Below are positions 1 through 7,102 of a stretch of DNA of 13,813 bases, one piece after another; the first letter of the stretch is position 1; the number at the start of each line of letters is the position of its first letter. The notes below the pieces were generated by a model. It saw nothing but the letters and a program-made list of their open reading frames with translations. It did no database searches and was not told the origin of the DNA. The DNA comes from Ga0077527 sp050250695 (GTDB lineage: Bacteria > Pseudomonadota > Gammaproteobacteria > Burkholderiales > SG8-41): positions 1 through 13,813 of the forward strand of contig JBFWOE010000079.1 in NCBI GenBank assembly GCA_050250695.1, in the 5' to 3' direction. Position numbers and translations under genes: made by a program.

Positions 1-1
1 C

Positions 2-310
2 GCGGCGCTGACCTTCATGCTGTTTCCGCTGTTCGAGGATCCCTATGCGCTGTGAGCGGTGGCGTTCCTGCTCGGACTGGGCGTCGGCGTCGGCCAGCCG
101 ATGTCGATGTCGCTGATCTACGCGCTCGCACCCAAGGGGCGCGCTTCGGAGGCTGCTGGCCTGCGCGTGACGGTCAACAACTTCACGCATTTCGTGATTC
201 CGCTTATTTTCGGCAGCCTGGGCACGGCCTTCGGTTTCGCACCGGTCTGGCTGTCGAACTCGGTGCTGCTCGGCGTCGGCGGCTGGCTGGTGCGCCGCGC
301 GCGCGCCTGA
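2..310 (+). pseudogene. MFS transporter, C-terminal end, with in-frame TGA
   Basis: This is the last part of a gene that begins before the window. In the frame starting at base 2 the reading is continuous and membrane-protein-like on both sides of a TGA at 53-55, ending at the TGA at 308-310. After the stop come a glycine-rich helix (FLLGLGVGVGQPMS), a polar loop (ALAPKGRASEAAGLRVTVNN) typical of the C-terminal half of major facilitator transporters, and two more hydrophobic stretches ending in RRARA. The substrate cannot be told. The upstream residues (FMLFPLFEDPYAL) fit the same helix pattern, so the stop appears to split one protein. It could be a nonsense mutation (TGG to TGA is the simplest), a sequencing error, or a site where a short protein restarts at GTG 59. 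The identity as MFS is fairly secure; pseudogene status is not, because the 5' part is out of view. It converges on the protease gene with a 6-base gap. Confidence 0.6.
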
Positions 311-316
311 GCCGCG

Positions 317-1699
317 TCAGCGGACGACGATCGTCAGGTTGAAATCGCCGCGCAGCAGACTCACGGCGTAGCCGCGTTCGGCAGCCCGCAGTCGCCCGAG
401 AAATTCCTTCAGCGTCTGCACCCGCCGCCGGTTGACTGCGTAGATGATGTCGCCGGGACGGAATCCCGCCTGCAACGCGCGGCTGCCGTCATCCACCGCC
501 GACACCACCAGGCCGCCGCCGCGCAGACGCTGGAACAGCGGGCTGCCGCGCTCGATCTCGACCACCTTCAGGCCGGGGAGTTGCGCTACCGGAGTCCCAT
601 CGCCATCGGCGGATTCCTGCGGTGGCGCGATCTGGACCCGCACACGCCGGTCGCCGCCTTCGCGGACCACGTTCAATTCGACTTCGTCTCCGACCGGCGT
701 CAGGCCGAGACGCGCGCGCAATTCTCCGGAACTGCGGATCATGCGGCCGTTGACCGCGGTCACCACGTCGCCCGGGCGCAGCCCCGCCCGCTCCGCGGGT
801 GAGCCGGGCTGCACTCTGGCGATCAGGGCGCCATCGAGCGAGGGCAGGCGCAGTTTCTGCTGTGCTTCGGGCGGCACGTCGGCCATTTCGATGCCGAGCC
901 GGCCGCGCCGTACTTCGCCGAATTTGACGATCTGCTCCATTACCGCTCGCGCCATGACCGAGGGCACGGCAAAGCCGATGCCGACATTGCCGCCGGCGGG
1001 GCCGATGATCGCGGTATTGATGCCGACCAGTTCGCCGCGCAGGTTGACCAGCGCGCCGCCCGAATTGCCGGGGTTGATCGAAGCGTCGGTCTGGATGAAA
1101 TCCTCGTAACCTTCCACCGACAGGCCGCTGCGCCCCAGCGCGCTGACGATGCCCGAAGTCACGGTCTGGCCGATGCCGAAGGGATTGCCGATGGCCAGCA
1201 CGTAGTCGCCGACCTGCAGTGCGTCGGAATCACCGATACGCAGCGCGCTCAGGCGAGACGCGCTGATCTGCAGCACGGCGATGTCGGTGCCCGGATCGGT
1301 ACCGACCAGCTTCGCCGGAAACTGGCGGCGGTCCTTCAGCGTGACTATGACCTGTTCGGCGTCCTTGATGACATGGTTGTTGGTCAGCACGTAGCCGCGC
1401 GCCGCATCGACGATCACGCCGGAGCCGGCGGCCTGTTCCTGGCGCTGCGGCCGGTCCGGCAGGTTGAAAAACCGCCGGAAAAACGGATCGCGGAACAGGG
1501 GGTTGTCTTCCATCGGCGCGCGGGTGACCACCGATATGTTGACCACGGCCGGCGTCACCTGGTTGACCAGCGGCGCCAGGGTCGGCAGCGCGCGTGCATC
1601 CGTGGCTGGCTGCGCAGTCACTGCGACGGGCAGCAGCGCGCCCAGCAGCAGCCAGGGCAACGCGCGCAGGCCCCTGAAAAACAGGGTGTTTTCGGACAT
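317..1699 (-). CDS. HtrA/DegQ-type periplasmic serine endoprotease
   Basis: This is a Do-family (S1C) protease that degrades or refolds damaged envelope proteins in the periplasm. With the start at 1699 it has 460 residues. An N-terminal signal peptide of about 29 residues (hydrophobic core LPWLLLGALLPVAVTA) precedes a trypsin-like domain with the catalytic triad His109 (LTNNHVIK), Asp139 (DPGTDIAVL) and Ser213 (NPGNSGGAL). Two PDZ domains follow at about 266-357 and 374-458. The length matches DegP/DegQ relatives. An in-frame upstream ATG at 1807 would add 36 residues, overlap the preceding gene and put non-signal sequence before the signal peptide, so 1699 is preferred, although no strong Shine-Dalgarno is visible. 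It lies 65 bases after the spermidine-synthase-like gene and may be co-transcribed. A TATCAT box at 1743-1748 could be a -10, but no matching -35 is evident. Family assignment is very secure; DegP, DegQ or MucD naming is not. Confidence 0.95.
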   Translation of the reverse strand: MSENTLFFRGLRALPWLLLGALLPVAVTAQPATDARALPTLAPLVNQVTPAVVNISVVTRAPMEDNPLFRDPFFRRFFNLPDRPQRQEQAAGSGVIVDAARGYVLTNNHVIKDAEQVIVTLKDRRQFPAKLVGTDPGTDIAVLQISASRLSALRIGDSDALQVGDYVLAIGNPFGIGQTVTSGIVSALGRSGLSVEGYEDFIQTDASINPGNSGGALVNLRGELVGINTAIIGPAGGNVGIGFAVPSVMARAVMEQIVKFGEVRRGRLGIEMADVPPEAQQKLRLPSLDGALIARVQPGSPAERAGLRPGDVVTAVNGRMIRSSGELRARLGLTPVGDEVELNVVREGGDRRVRVQIAPPQESADGDGTPVAQLPGLKVVEIERGSPLFQRLRGGGLVVSAVDDGSRALQAGFRPGDIIYAVNRRRVQTLKEFLGRLRAAERGYAVSLLRGDFNLTIVVR

Positions 1700-1764
1700 G
1701 TGACAGCAAATGGCGGCAAAGTGCCAGGATTTCAACCCGCCAATGATACGCGCGCGTGGCACCG

Positions 1765-3789
1765 CTATTTCAGGATCTTGAACAGGTTGTTGAAGCTGTC
1801 GGTCCACAGCCGCATGCCGGGGATTTCGGCGATCCTGGCAGCGCTCTCGGTGATGCGCGGATGAGCCAGCGCGGCGGGGCTGCGCGAGACCAGCACCCAG
1901 TCGGTTTTCGCCGAATCATCGTCGTTCAGCGCTTCGTCGGTGACCAGCACGGTGTGCAGGCCGTGTTCATCGGCTATGCGCTTGACCACCGGCGCCAGGT
2001 TGAGAAAGCGATTGGTGACATGGAAGGCGACGACGCCATCGGGCTTGAGGTTTTTCAGATATACGCCCATGGCCTGCTGCGTCATCAGGTGCACCGGGAT
2101 CGAATCACTGGAAAAGGCGTCGATGGCAAGCACGTCGTAGCGCTGCGCGGGCTCGCGCTCCATGGTCAGCCGTGCGTCGCCGAGCAGCGTTTCGATCCGG
2201 GCCGCGCTGCCGTCGAGGAACGAAAATTCGCTGCGCGCAAGCTCGATGACCTGGGGGTTGATTTCATAGAAGCGGTAGACATCGCCCTTGCGGCCGTAGG
2301 TTGCCAGCGTTCCGGCGCCGAGTCCGACCACGCCGACGCGCAGCGCGGGCGTGGAATCGCGCTTGACGGTGATGATGCGGCCCACGCCCGAGTCCGGCCC
2401 GTAATAGGTTGTCGGCTGCATGCGCCGCTCCGGCGCGAGGAACTGCTCTCCGTGCATGATCACGCCGTGCATCAGCCGGCGTACGCCATCGGCGGCGGGA
2501 TCGCCGAAGTCCTTGACCCGCAGCGTGCCGTAAAAGTTACGCGACATGACGCGGGCGTTTTTTGACAGCATGTCGATGTAGGCATGGACGTGGAAGGCGG
2601 TGAATCCTGCGGCGACCATGGCGAGGACCGGAACGATGAGATTCGCGCGGCGGGCGACGTAGCCGGCGATCAGCGCGGTGAACAGCAGGCCGAGGCCGAA
2701 CTCGTAGTAGGTGTCGAACAGCTTCGGTGCGACGAAACCGATCAGCAGGCCACCGACTGCGCCGCCCAGGGATATCATCAGGTAATAGCCGGTCAGGTAA
2801 CGCGGGGCCGGTTTCAGCGAGGCAAGCTCGCCGTGAAAGAACATGCACATCACGAACAGCCCGATCGCGAACAGCGGTATTGCCTGCTTGATTTCCATGA
2901 TGCCGCCGTCGGCGTGCAGTGCCCAGGCCATTGCGCCGACGACGACCAGCAGCGGGCCGAAGAAAATCGAGCGCTGATACCAGTTGCGGCCTTCGAAACA
3001 GAGTACGAACGACAGCAGGTACAGCGTCAGCGGCAGTATCCACAGGAACGGCACCGAAGCGACGTCGTGGGTGATGTGGTTGGTTACCGCGATCAACATG
3101 AACGAACCCAGTGCCGCGAGTAAGAGCCACAGCAGGTAGTCAGCGATGCGCGGGGGTCCGTTTTCGTGTGTCTCCGCGTCGGCCCGTGGCGCTGCCCGTC
3201 CGGCCGCGGGTCGCCGGCTGAAATAGGCGGATATGGCGCAGAGCAGGGCGAACAGCCCGTAGCCGAAGCTCCAGCCGATCGACTGCCCGCGTGTGGTGAT
3301 GTACGGTTCGACGACGAAGGGGTAGGCCACCAGCGCGGCCAGCGAGGCGGCGTTGGACAGTGCGAACAGCCGGTAGACGTTGCGTGCATCGGGATAGCTG
3401 CGCGCGAACCACGCCTGCAGCAGCGGGCCGGTGGTCGACAGCAGAAAATACGGCAGACCGATGGTGGCCGCCAGCAGGCCGAGGATGCGCCAGGTCGGAT
3501 CTTCGTCGCCTTCCGGTTTCCAGCTGCTGTCGGCGATGATCGGCAGCGACACCAGGCTGAGCACGATCAGTGTCCCGTGCAGCAGGGCCTGCGGTCGCGG
3601 CTTGAGTACGCGTATGGTCCAGTCGGCGTAGGCGTAACCGAACAGCAGCACCAGCTGGAAGAACATCAGACAGGTTGTCCATACTGCAGCGGAACCACCG
3701 AACCACGGCAGGATCTGCTTTGCCATGATGGGTTGCACCAGAAACAGCAGGAACGCGCTCGCGAATATGGTCAGCGCGTAGATCGGCAT
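1765..3789 (-). CDS. Fused membrane / spermidine synthase-like protein
   Basis: A 674-residue protein with a multi-helix N-terminal membrane half and a soluble C-terminal class I methyltransferase-fold domain resembling polyamine aminopropyltransferases. Residues 1-410 contain roughly ten hydrophobic segments, for example 5-22, 37-55, 70-85, 103-122, 171-190, 216-236, 245-264, 275-291, 303-318, 332-352 and 362-378. The C-terminal domain shows a nucleotide-binding glycine loop (VVGLGAGTLA, 487-496), an acidic residue after strand 2 (YEINP, 508-512), GDAR at 537-540 and IDAFSSDSIPVHL at 556-568, where spermidine synthases carry their catalytic aspartate. Known members of this fused family are common in proteobacteria, but their substrate is mostly unproven, so true spermidine synthesis should not be assumed. 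No speD or other polyamine gene is nearby. The ATG at 3789 has no clear Shine-Dalgarno. A TACAAT box at 3858-3863 may be its promoter. Confidence 0.9.
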   Translation of the reverse strand: MPIYALTIFASAFLLFLVQPIMAKQILPWFGGSAAVWTTCLMFFQLVLLFGYAYADWTIRVLKPRPQALLHGTLIVLSLVSLPIIADSSWKPEGDEDPTWRILGLLAATIGLPYFLLSTTGPLLQAWFARSYPDARNVYRLFALSNAASLAALVAYPFVVEPYITTRGQSIGWSFGYGLFALLCAISAYFSRRPAAGRAAPRADAETHENGPPRIADYLLWLLLAALGSFMLIAVTNHITHDVASVPFLWILPLTLYLLSFVLCFEGRNWYQRSIFFGPLLVVVGAMAWALHADGGIMEIKQAIPLFAIGLFVMCMFFHGELASLKPAPRYLTGYYLMISLGGAVGGLLIGFVAPKLFDTYYEFGLGLLFTALIAGYVARRANLIVPVLAMVAAGFTAFHVHAYIDMLSKNARVMSRNFYGTLRVKDFGDPAADGVRRLMHGVIMHGEQFLAPERRMQPTTYYGPDSGVGRIITVKRDSTPALRVGVVGLGAGTLATYGRKGDVYRFYEINPQVIELARSEFSFLDGSAARIETLLGDARLTMEREPAQRYDVLAIDAFSSDSIPVHLMTQQAMGVYLKNLKPDGVVAFHVTNRFLNLAPVVKRIADEHGLHTVLVTDEALNDDDSAKTDWVLVSRSPAALAHPRITESAARIAEIPGMRLWTDSFNNLFKILK

Positions 3790-3952
3790 GGTGATTTAGT
3801 CAACGGGATTGATTGGAATATCGGGGAACGGCGGGCACGGGCGCCACGGCCGCCGCGATTGTAACCGGTGCCGGGCTCGCCGTGGGCGGCGCACGGAGGC
3901 GCGCGCGTCACCCATGCGCTGTTCCCGCGGCAGCAGGCGGTGGTATTACCCG
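3790..3952 (-). promoter_or_regulatory. Intergenic region with possible -10 box for the spermidine-synthase-like gene
   Basis: This 163-base gap separates the end of the cupin gene from the start of the spermidine-synthase-like gene, both on the minus strand. On the minus strand a TACAAT hexamer (plus-strand 3858-3863) matches five of six positions of a sigma-70 -10 box and would give a leader of about 60 bases. No good -35 lies 16-18 bases upstream of it, so the promoter call is weak. A TTGACT close to the ATG is too near to serve as a -35 for this gene. No hairpin followed by a T-run was found after the cupin stop, so read-through from the upstream operon is possible. Confidence 0.3.
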
Positions 3953-4702
3953 TCAGGCCGGTTCAGGAATCGAGAACTGCATCAGCAGGACTTCGGCGCC
4001 CCTGCTTCCAGCCTGGATTTTCATCGGCGCATCGGCGGCCCCGACAAACACCGTGGTCCAGGCCGCGCACGACCGTCCGTTGATGTCCAGGCTGCCGTTG
4101 ACCACCAGGTAATACTGGCCGCCGGTGTTGCGCGGGTCGGGGCCGTCGGCCTGCATGTCCGGTCCCAAGCGCAGCAGCCAGGCGCCCAGCGCGCCGTCGC
4201 CGCCGTCGAACAGCGTTTCGCGGGCGATCTCGCGCCGTGCCAGCAGCACCGGTTCGGTGCCGAGCACGATATCGGGCGCGGTATGGTGGCGCTTGCGTGA
4301 CGGTTTCAGTTTTTCGCGGTAACCGGGCTTGTGCAGGTAGACCGCGCCGGAATCGGTGCGTGCGCGCAGCGTGAAATACGAATAACCGTGCGTGCCGGCG
4401 GTGATCGGGCCGTAGCCGGTGTGGTGGTCGGCGTAATGCACGGCGAGCGGCCGCACCGGGTGGGTGTCGCGGCCGAGGCTGCCGGCTCCGGCAACAAACA
4501 CCTGGAACTGGTCGACTTCATGGAAATGGGGAACGATCACTTCGTTCGGGCTCATTTCGATCAGGAAAGCCTGCGGCGTTTCCTGCACCGCATCCATGCG
4601 TTTGCCGATGTAATCGGTGCGCCAGTGCTCCTCTCCGGTGCCGGTGGATTTGACCAGGCGGCGGCCCGGGGTGGCTTGTGCGGCGGTGACGGCCTGCATC
4701 AT
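3953..4702 (-). CDS. Cupin-fold protein of unknown function
   Basis: A 249-residue soluble protein without a signal peptide. Residues 45-75 form a cupin-like strand pattern with a metal-ligand-type motif (VPHFHEVDQFQVFV): His59 and His61 are the probable ligands, and the usual glutamate ligand is not at the classic spacing. A second sheet-rich half around 170-245 (GAWLLRLGP, GGQYYLVVNGSL, AEVLLMQFS) suggests a bicupin. The middle is rich in histidine (His81, His89, His93, His94, His105). The start is supported by an AAAGGAGA ribosome site at 4711-4718, 8 bases before the ATG at 4702; a second ATG follows directly. It is the last gene of the apparent operon, 30 bases after the Bug receptor. 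Cupins include dioxygenases, isomerases, decarboxylases and binding proteins, so the role in the pathway is open. The cupin call is moderate; no specific function can be given. Confidence 0.75.
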   Translation of the reverse strand: MMQAVTAAQATPGRRLVKSTGTGEEHWRTDYIGKRMDAVQETPQAFLIEMSPNEVIVPHFHEVDQFQVFVAGAGSLGRDTHPVRPLAVHYADHHTGYGPITAGTHGYSYFTLRARTDSGAVYLHKPGYREKLKPSRKRHHTAPDIVLGTEPVLLARREIARETLFDGGDGALGAWLLRLGPDMQADGPDPRNTGGQYYLVVNGSLDINGRSCAAWTTVFVGAADAPMKIQAGSRGAEVLLMQFSIPEPA

Positions 4703-4710
4703 GTGGTGGA

Positions 4711-4718
4711 TCTCCTTT
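4711..4718 (-). promoter_or_regulatory. Ribosome binding site of the cupin gene
   Basis: On the minus strand AAAGGAGA lies 8 bases before the ATG at 4702. It is one of the clearest Shine-Dalgarno sequences in the window and supports that start over later in-frame codons. It falls in the 30-base spacer after the Bug receptor gene, fitting independent translation initiation within an operon. Confidence 0.7.
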
Positions 4719-4732
4719 GAGGGGCGGGTTGT

Positions 4733-5680
4733 TCAGTCCGCGCGGATGTTCGATTTTTTGATGACTTCGGCCCAGCGCGCCGATTCCGCCCTGACATGTG
4801 CGGCGAAATCCGCCGGCGTGCTGCCGACCGCATCGGAACCGTCGCCGGCCATGCGTTTCTGCATTTCCGCGGTTTTCAGGATGGCCGATACTTCGCGGTG
4901 CACGGTGTCGATCACGTTGCGCGGCGTTCCGGCCGGCGCGAACAGCCCGTACCAGTTCGATACGTCGAAATCGGGCACCCCGGTTTCCTGCACGCTGGGA
5001 ACGTCCGGCAGCGTTGCCGCGCGGCTTGAGCTGGATACCGCCAGCGCGCGCAGCCGGTTGTTCTTGATGTGCGGCAGCACCGAGATGATGCTCGGGAACG
5101 CGGCCTGGATGCGCCCGGCCAGCATGTCGGTGTAGGCCGCGCCCATTCCCTTGTAAGGCGCATGGATCATCCGTGTCCCCGTGCGCACCTTGAAAAGTTC
5201 CGTGGTGAGGTGGATCAGGCTGCCCTGTCCGGCCGAGGCGTAGACGATCTTGTCCGGGTTGGCTTTGGCGTAGGCCACCAGTTCCTGCACGGTTTTCGCG
5301 GGTATGCCCGGGTGCGCGATCAGCACATAGGGCTGGCGCGTGACCTGGGTGATCGGTGTGTAGTCGCGTACCGGGGCGTAGTTGGCTTTGTAGAGCAGCG
5401 GATGGATGACAAAAGTCGCGCTGGCCATCAGCAGGGTATGACCGTCCTTCGGAGCTTCCTTGGTGATCAGGGCGCCGATCGAACCACCGCCGCCGGGACG
5501 GTTGTCGACGACAACGGATTGCCCCACGCGTTCGGACAAGGGCATCGCCACCGCGCGGGTTACCGTGTCCATGCCGCCGCCGGCGGACAGGGGCACGATC
5601 AGCCGCACCGGTTTTTCGGGATAGGCCGCATGCACTGAAAGGGCCATTGCGCACAACATCCCGGCCAGGATTTTTTCCAT
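4733..5680 (-). CDS. Bug/TctC-family tripartite tricarboxylate transporter substrate-binding protein
   Basis: A 315-residue periplasmic solute receptor. A short signal peptide (MEKILAGMLCAMALSVHA) precedes the typical mature start YPEKPVRLIVP. The two ligand-loop motifs of the family are visible: SAGGGMDT (32-39), where many relatives have PGGG, and SAGQGSLIHLTTELF (149-163). VDNRPGGGGSIGA follows at 58-70 and PDVPSVQETGVPDFD at 225-239. Known members bind carboxylates such as citrate, aspartate, nicotinate or aromatic acids; the ligand here cannot be read from sequence. The reading frame is open further upstream to 5758, but the ATG at 5680 is chosen because a GAGGAG site lies 6 bases before it and the signal peptide begins there. 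No TctA or TctB membrane subunit is in the window, so the receptor would have to use a permease encoded elsewhere. It sits between MmgE/PrpD and cupin genes, implying the operon's substrate is an imported acid. Confidence 0.95.
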   Translation of the reverse strand: MEKILAGMLCAMALSVHAAYPEKPVRLIVPLSAGGGMDTVTRAVAMPLSERVGQSVVVDNRPGGGGSIGALITKEAPKDGHTLLMASATFVIHPLLYKANYAPVRDYTPITQVTRQPYVLIAHPGIPAKTVQELVAYAKANPDKIVYASAGQGSLIHLTTELFKVRTGTRMIHAPYKGMGAAYTDMLAGRIQAAFPSIISVLPHIKNNRLRALAVSSSSRAATLPDVPSVQETGVPDFDVSNWYGLFAPAGTPRNVIDTVHREVSAILKTAEMQKRMAGDGSDAVGSTPADFAAHVRAESARWAEVIKKSNIRAD

Positions 5681-5686
5681 GTTTTT

Positions 5687-5692
5687 CTCCTC
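5687..5692 (-). promoter_or_regulatory. Ribosome binding site of the Bug receptor gene
   Basis: GAGGAG on the minus strand, 6 bases before the ATG at 5680. It decides the start: the longer reading frame to 5758 would overlap the preceding MmgE/PrpD gene and bury the signal peptide. Confidence 0.8.
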
Positions 5693-5724
5693 GCGATACG
5701 GCCTGTTCCTGTTCATCGATACGA

Positions 5725-7095
5725 TCAGTCCCTGGTGCCGATTGCCAGTGACCGGCAATCATCCACCGTTTCCAGCGCCGCCAGCTGCGCATGCAGCCTG
5801 GCGGCCGGCGCATGCGCGCCGGCCATGCGCATGAACTTGGTCTGCAGTTCCTCCGCGGACAGCGGCGAGGCGGGCGTGCCCTTGAATTCCTCGGCAAAAC
5901 GCTCGAAGCGCCGGCCGTCCTTCAGTTCGACCCCCACCCGCGTGGCCCAGGCCCCACCCTGTTCGCTGGAACCCATTTCCACGACTGTAAGCCGTTTCGC
6001 CAGGGCGCGCACGCGCGGGTCGTTCAGCGCCGTTTCGGAGAACGCCAGCGGATTGTTGACGTCGTGGTAGAGCGCGATGGCGGCACAGAAGGGTACGCTG
6101 TACTGCGCACCGGCGACGTCGCGCGGCTCGCGGATGTCGTGGTGTGACAGCACCTTGTGGCGGGCGTGTATGGTCAGCGCCGCCACGTCGTCGCCGCTGA
6201 AACCGTGTTCGGCGCGCAGTTCCTGCAGCGACTGCACGGGGGTGTGCGCGGTGATGTGGCAGGCGTAACGCTTGAGGCAGGCGTGGACGATGTCGTAATG
6301 CGTGCCCAGATCTTTGGTGAACTGAGCGGCGTCGCCGTCGCGGGCATAGGCTTCGAGATAACCGTATTTTCCTTCCAACACCGTGTCCGGGCCTTCGTAG
6401 CCGTCGCGCGCGAGCAGCGCCGCGACGACGCCGGCCTCGGAGGCGCGGCCCATGTGCAGGCGTTTGACCATTGCGCCGTTGCCCGCCTTGGCGAAGGCGA
6501 GCAGACCGCCGCCCAGCGAACCGGCGATGCCCAGCGCCTGGGTCAGTTGTTCACCGTCCAATCCCAGCAGCTTCCCGGCGACGATCGCCGAACCGAAGGG
6601 GCCGTTGGTGCCGGGCGCATGAAAGCCCAGCGATTCGGTGGTCTGTTTCGCCGCGAGCCCGATGCGGAACATCACTTCGGCACCGGCAACAAACGCGGTC
6701 AGCAATGCCTTGCCGTCCGCACCCTGCGCCTCTCCCGCGGCCAGCGCCGCCGGCAGCAGGATCGCACCGGGGTGGACGCCGGCACTGGGCTTGCGCAGGC
6801 CGTCGAGTTCGAAGGCGTGCGCACACACGCCGTTGGCGAGTGCCGCCGCGGGCGGCGCAACTTTCAGCGTGGTGCCGATTACCCGGCTGCCGCCGTTGCC
6901 GCCGCAGTGCTGCACGTGGCCGGCGACGATCTTGCTCCATGGCAGGCGCGCGCCGAACAGTGCGGCGCCCGTGGTGTCGATGATGCACTGGCGTGCGCGT
7001 TCGCGCGCCGCGGCGGGGATGTCCTCGTAGCGCAGCGCGGCTGCCCAGGCCGCCAGCGTGCGCGCCGCCGTCCGTGCTTTTGACGCTGCGTCCAT
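5725..7095 (-). CDS. MmgE/PrpD family protein (third copy)
   Basis: A 456-residue cytoplasmic protein of the family that includes 2-methylcitrate dehydratase PrpD and cis-aconitate decarboxylase. Family landmarks are visible: CIIDTTGAALFG (37-48), HAFELD (93-98), HPGAILLP (108-115), GFHAPGTNGPFGSA (157-170), the near-invariant GAMVKRLHMGRASEAG (207-222) and KRYACHITAHTPVQSL (275-290), followed by a C-terminal lid domain. By comparison with animal cis-aconitate decarboxylase, likely active-site positions are His108, His159, Lys211, Lys275 and His280 (my alignment, not computed). It is the most divergent of the three copies here: in the GAMVKR segment it shares 22 of 41 positions with the copy at 8573-9985, against 26 of 41 between the other two. 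The ATG is 7 bases after the preceding stop, suggesting coupled translation. The reaction is unknown; hydro-lyase, decarboxylase or isomerase are all possible in this family. Confidence 0.93.
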   Translation of the reverse strand: MDAASKARTAARTLAAWAAALRYEDIPAAARERARQCIIDTTGAALFGARLPWSKIVAGHVQHCGGNGGSRVIGTTLKVAPPAAALANGVCAHAFELDGLRKPSAGVHPGAILLPAALAAGEAQGADGKALLTAFVAGAEVMFRIGLAAKQTTESLGFHAPGTNGPFGSAIVAGKLLGLDGEQLTQALGIAGSLGGGLLAFAKAGNGAMVKRLHMGRASEAGVVAALLARDGYEGPDTVLEGKYGYLEAYARDGDAAQFTKDLGTHYDIVHACLKRYACHITAHTPVQSLQELRAEHGFSGDDVAALTIHARHKVLSHHDIREPRDVAGAQYSVPFCAAIALYHDVNNPLAFSETALNDPRVRALAKRLTVVEMGSSEQGGAWATRVGVELKDGRRFERFAEEFKGTPASPLSAEELQTKFMRMAGAHAPAARLHAQLAALETVDDCRSLAIGTRD

Positions 7096-7102
7096 CCCGT
7101 GT

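Noticed and set aside
1700..1764. TGGCAC...TTTGC on the minus strand resembling a sigma-54 promoter
   Set aside because: The GG-to-GC spacing is several bases too short for a -24/-12 element.
1700..1807. Upstream start at 1807 giving a 496-residue protease
   Set aside because: It would overlap the preceding gene and place 36 non-signal residues before an evident signal peptide.
1756..2565. Open frame of 269 codons on the plus strand opposite the spermidine-synthase-like domain
   Set aside because: Lies wholly against a gene with intact methyltransferase motifs and shows no domain of its own.
3790..3952. Small plus-strand open frames over the gap before the spermidine-synthase-like gene
   Set aside because: They run into the antisense of the cupin gene, have no recognisable domain and no clear ribosome site.
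5681..5758. Longer N terminus for the Bug receptor from 5758
   Set aside because: It overlaps the preceding gene, and the GAGGAG site plus signal peptide place the start at 5680.
4518..5897. Open frame of 459 codons on the minus strand spanning the cupin, Bug and MmgE/PrpD genes in another frame
   Set aside because: It crosses three well-supported genes and is rich in Arg, Pro and Gly, as expected for an out-of-frame reading.
6157..7083. Open frame of 308 codons on the plus strand opposite the third MmgE/PrpD gene
   Set aside because: Antisense shadow; no family features and no ribosome site.
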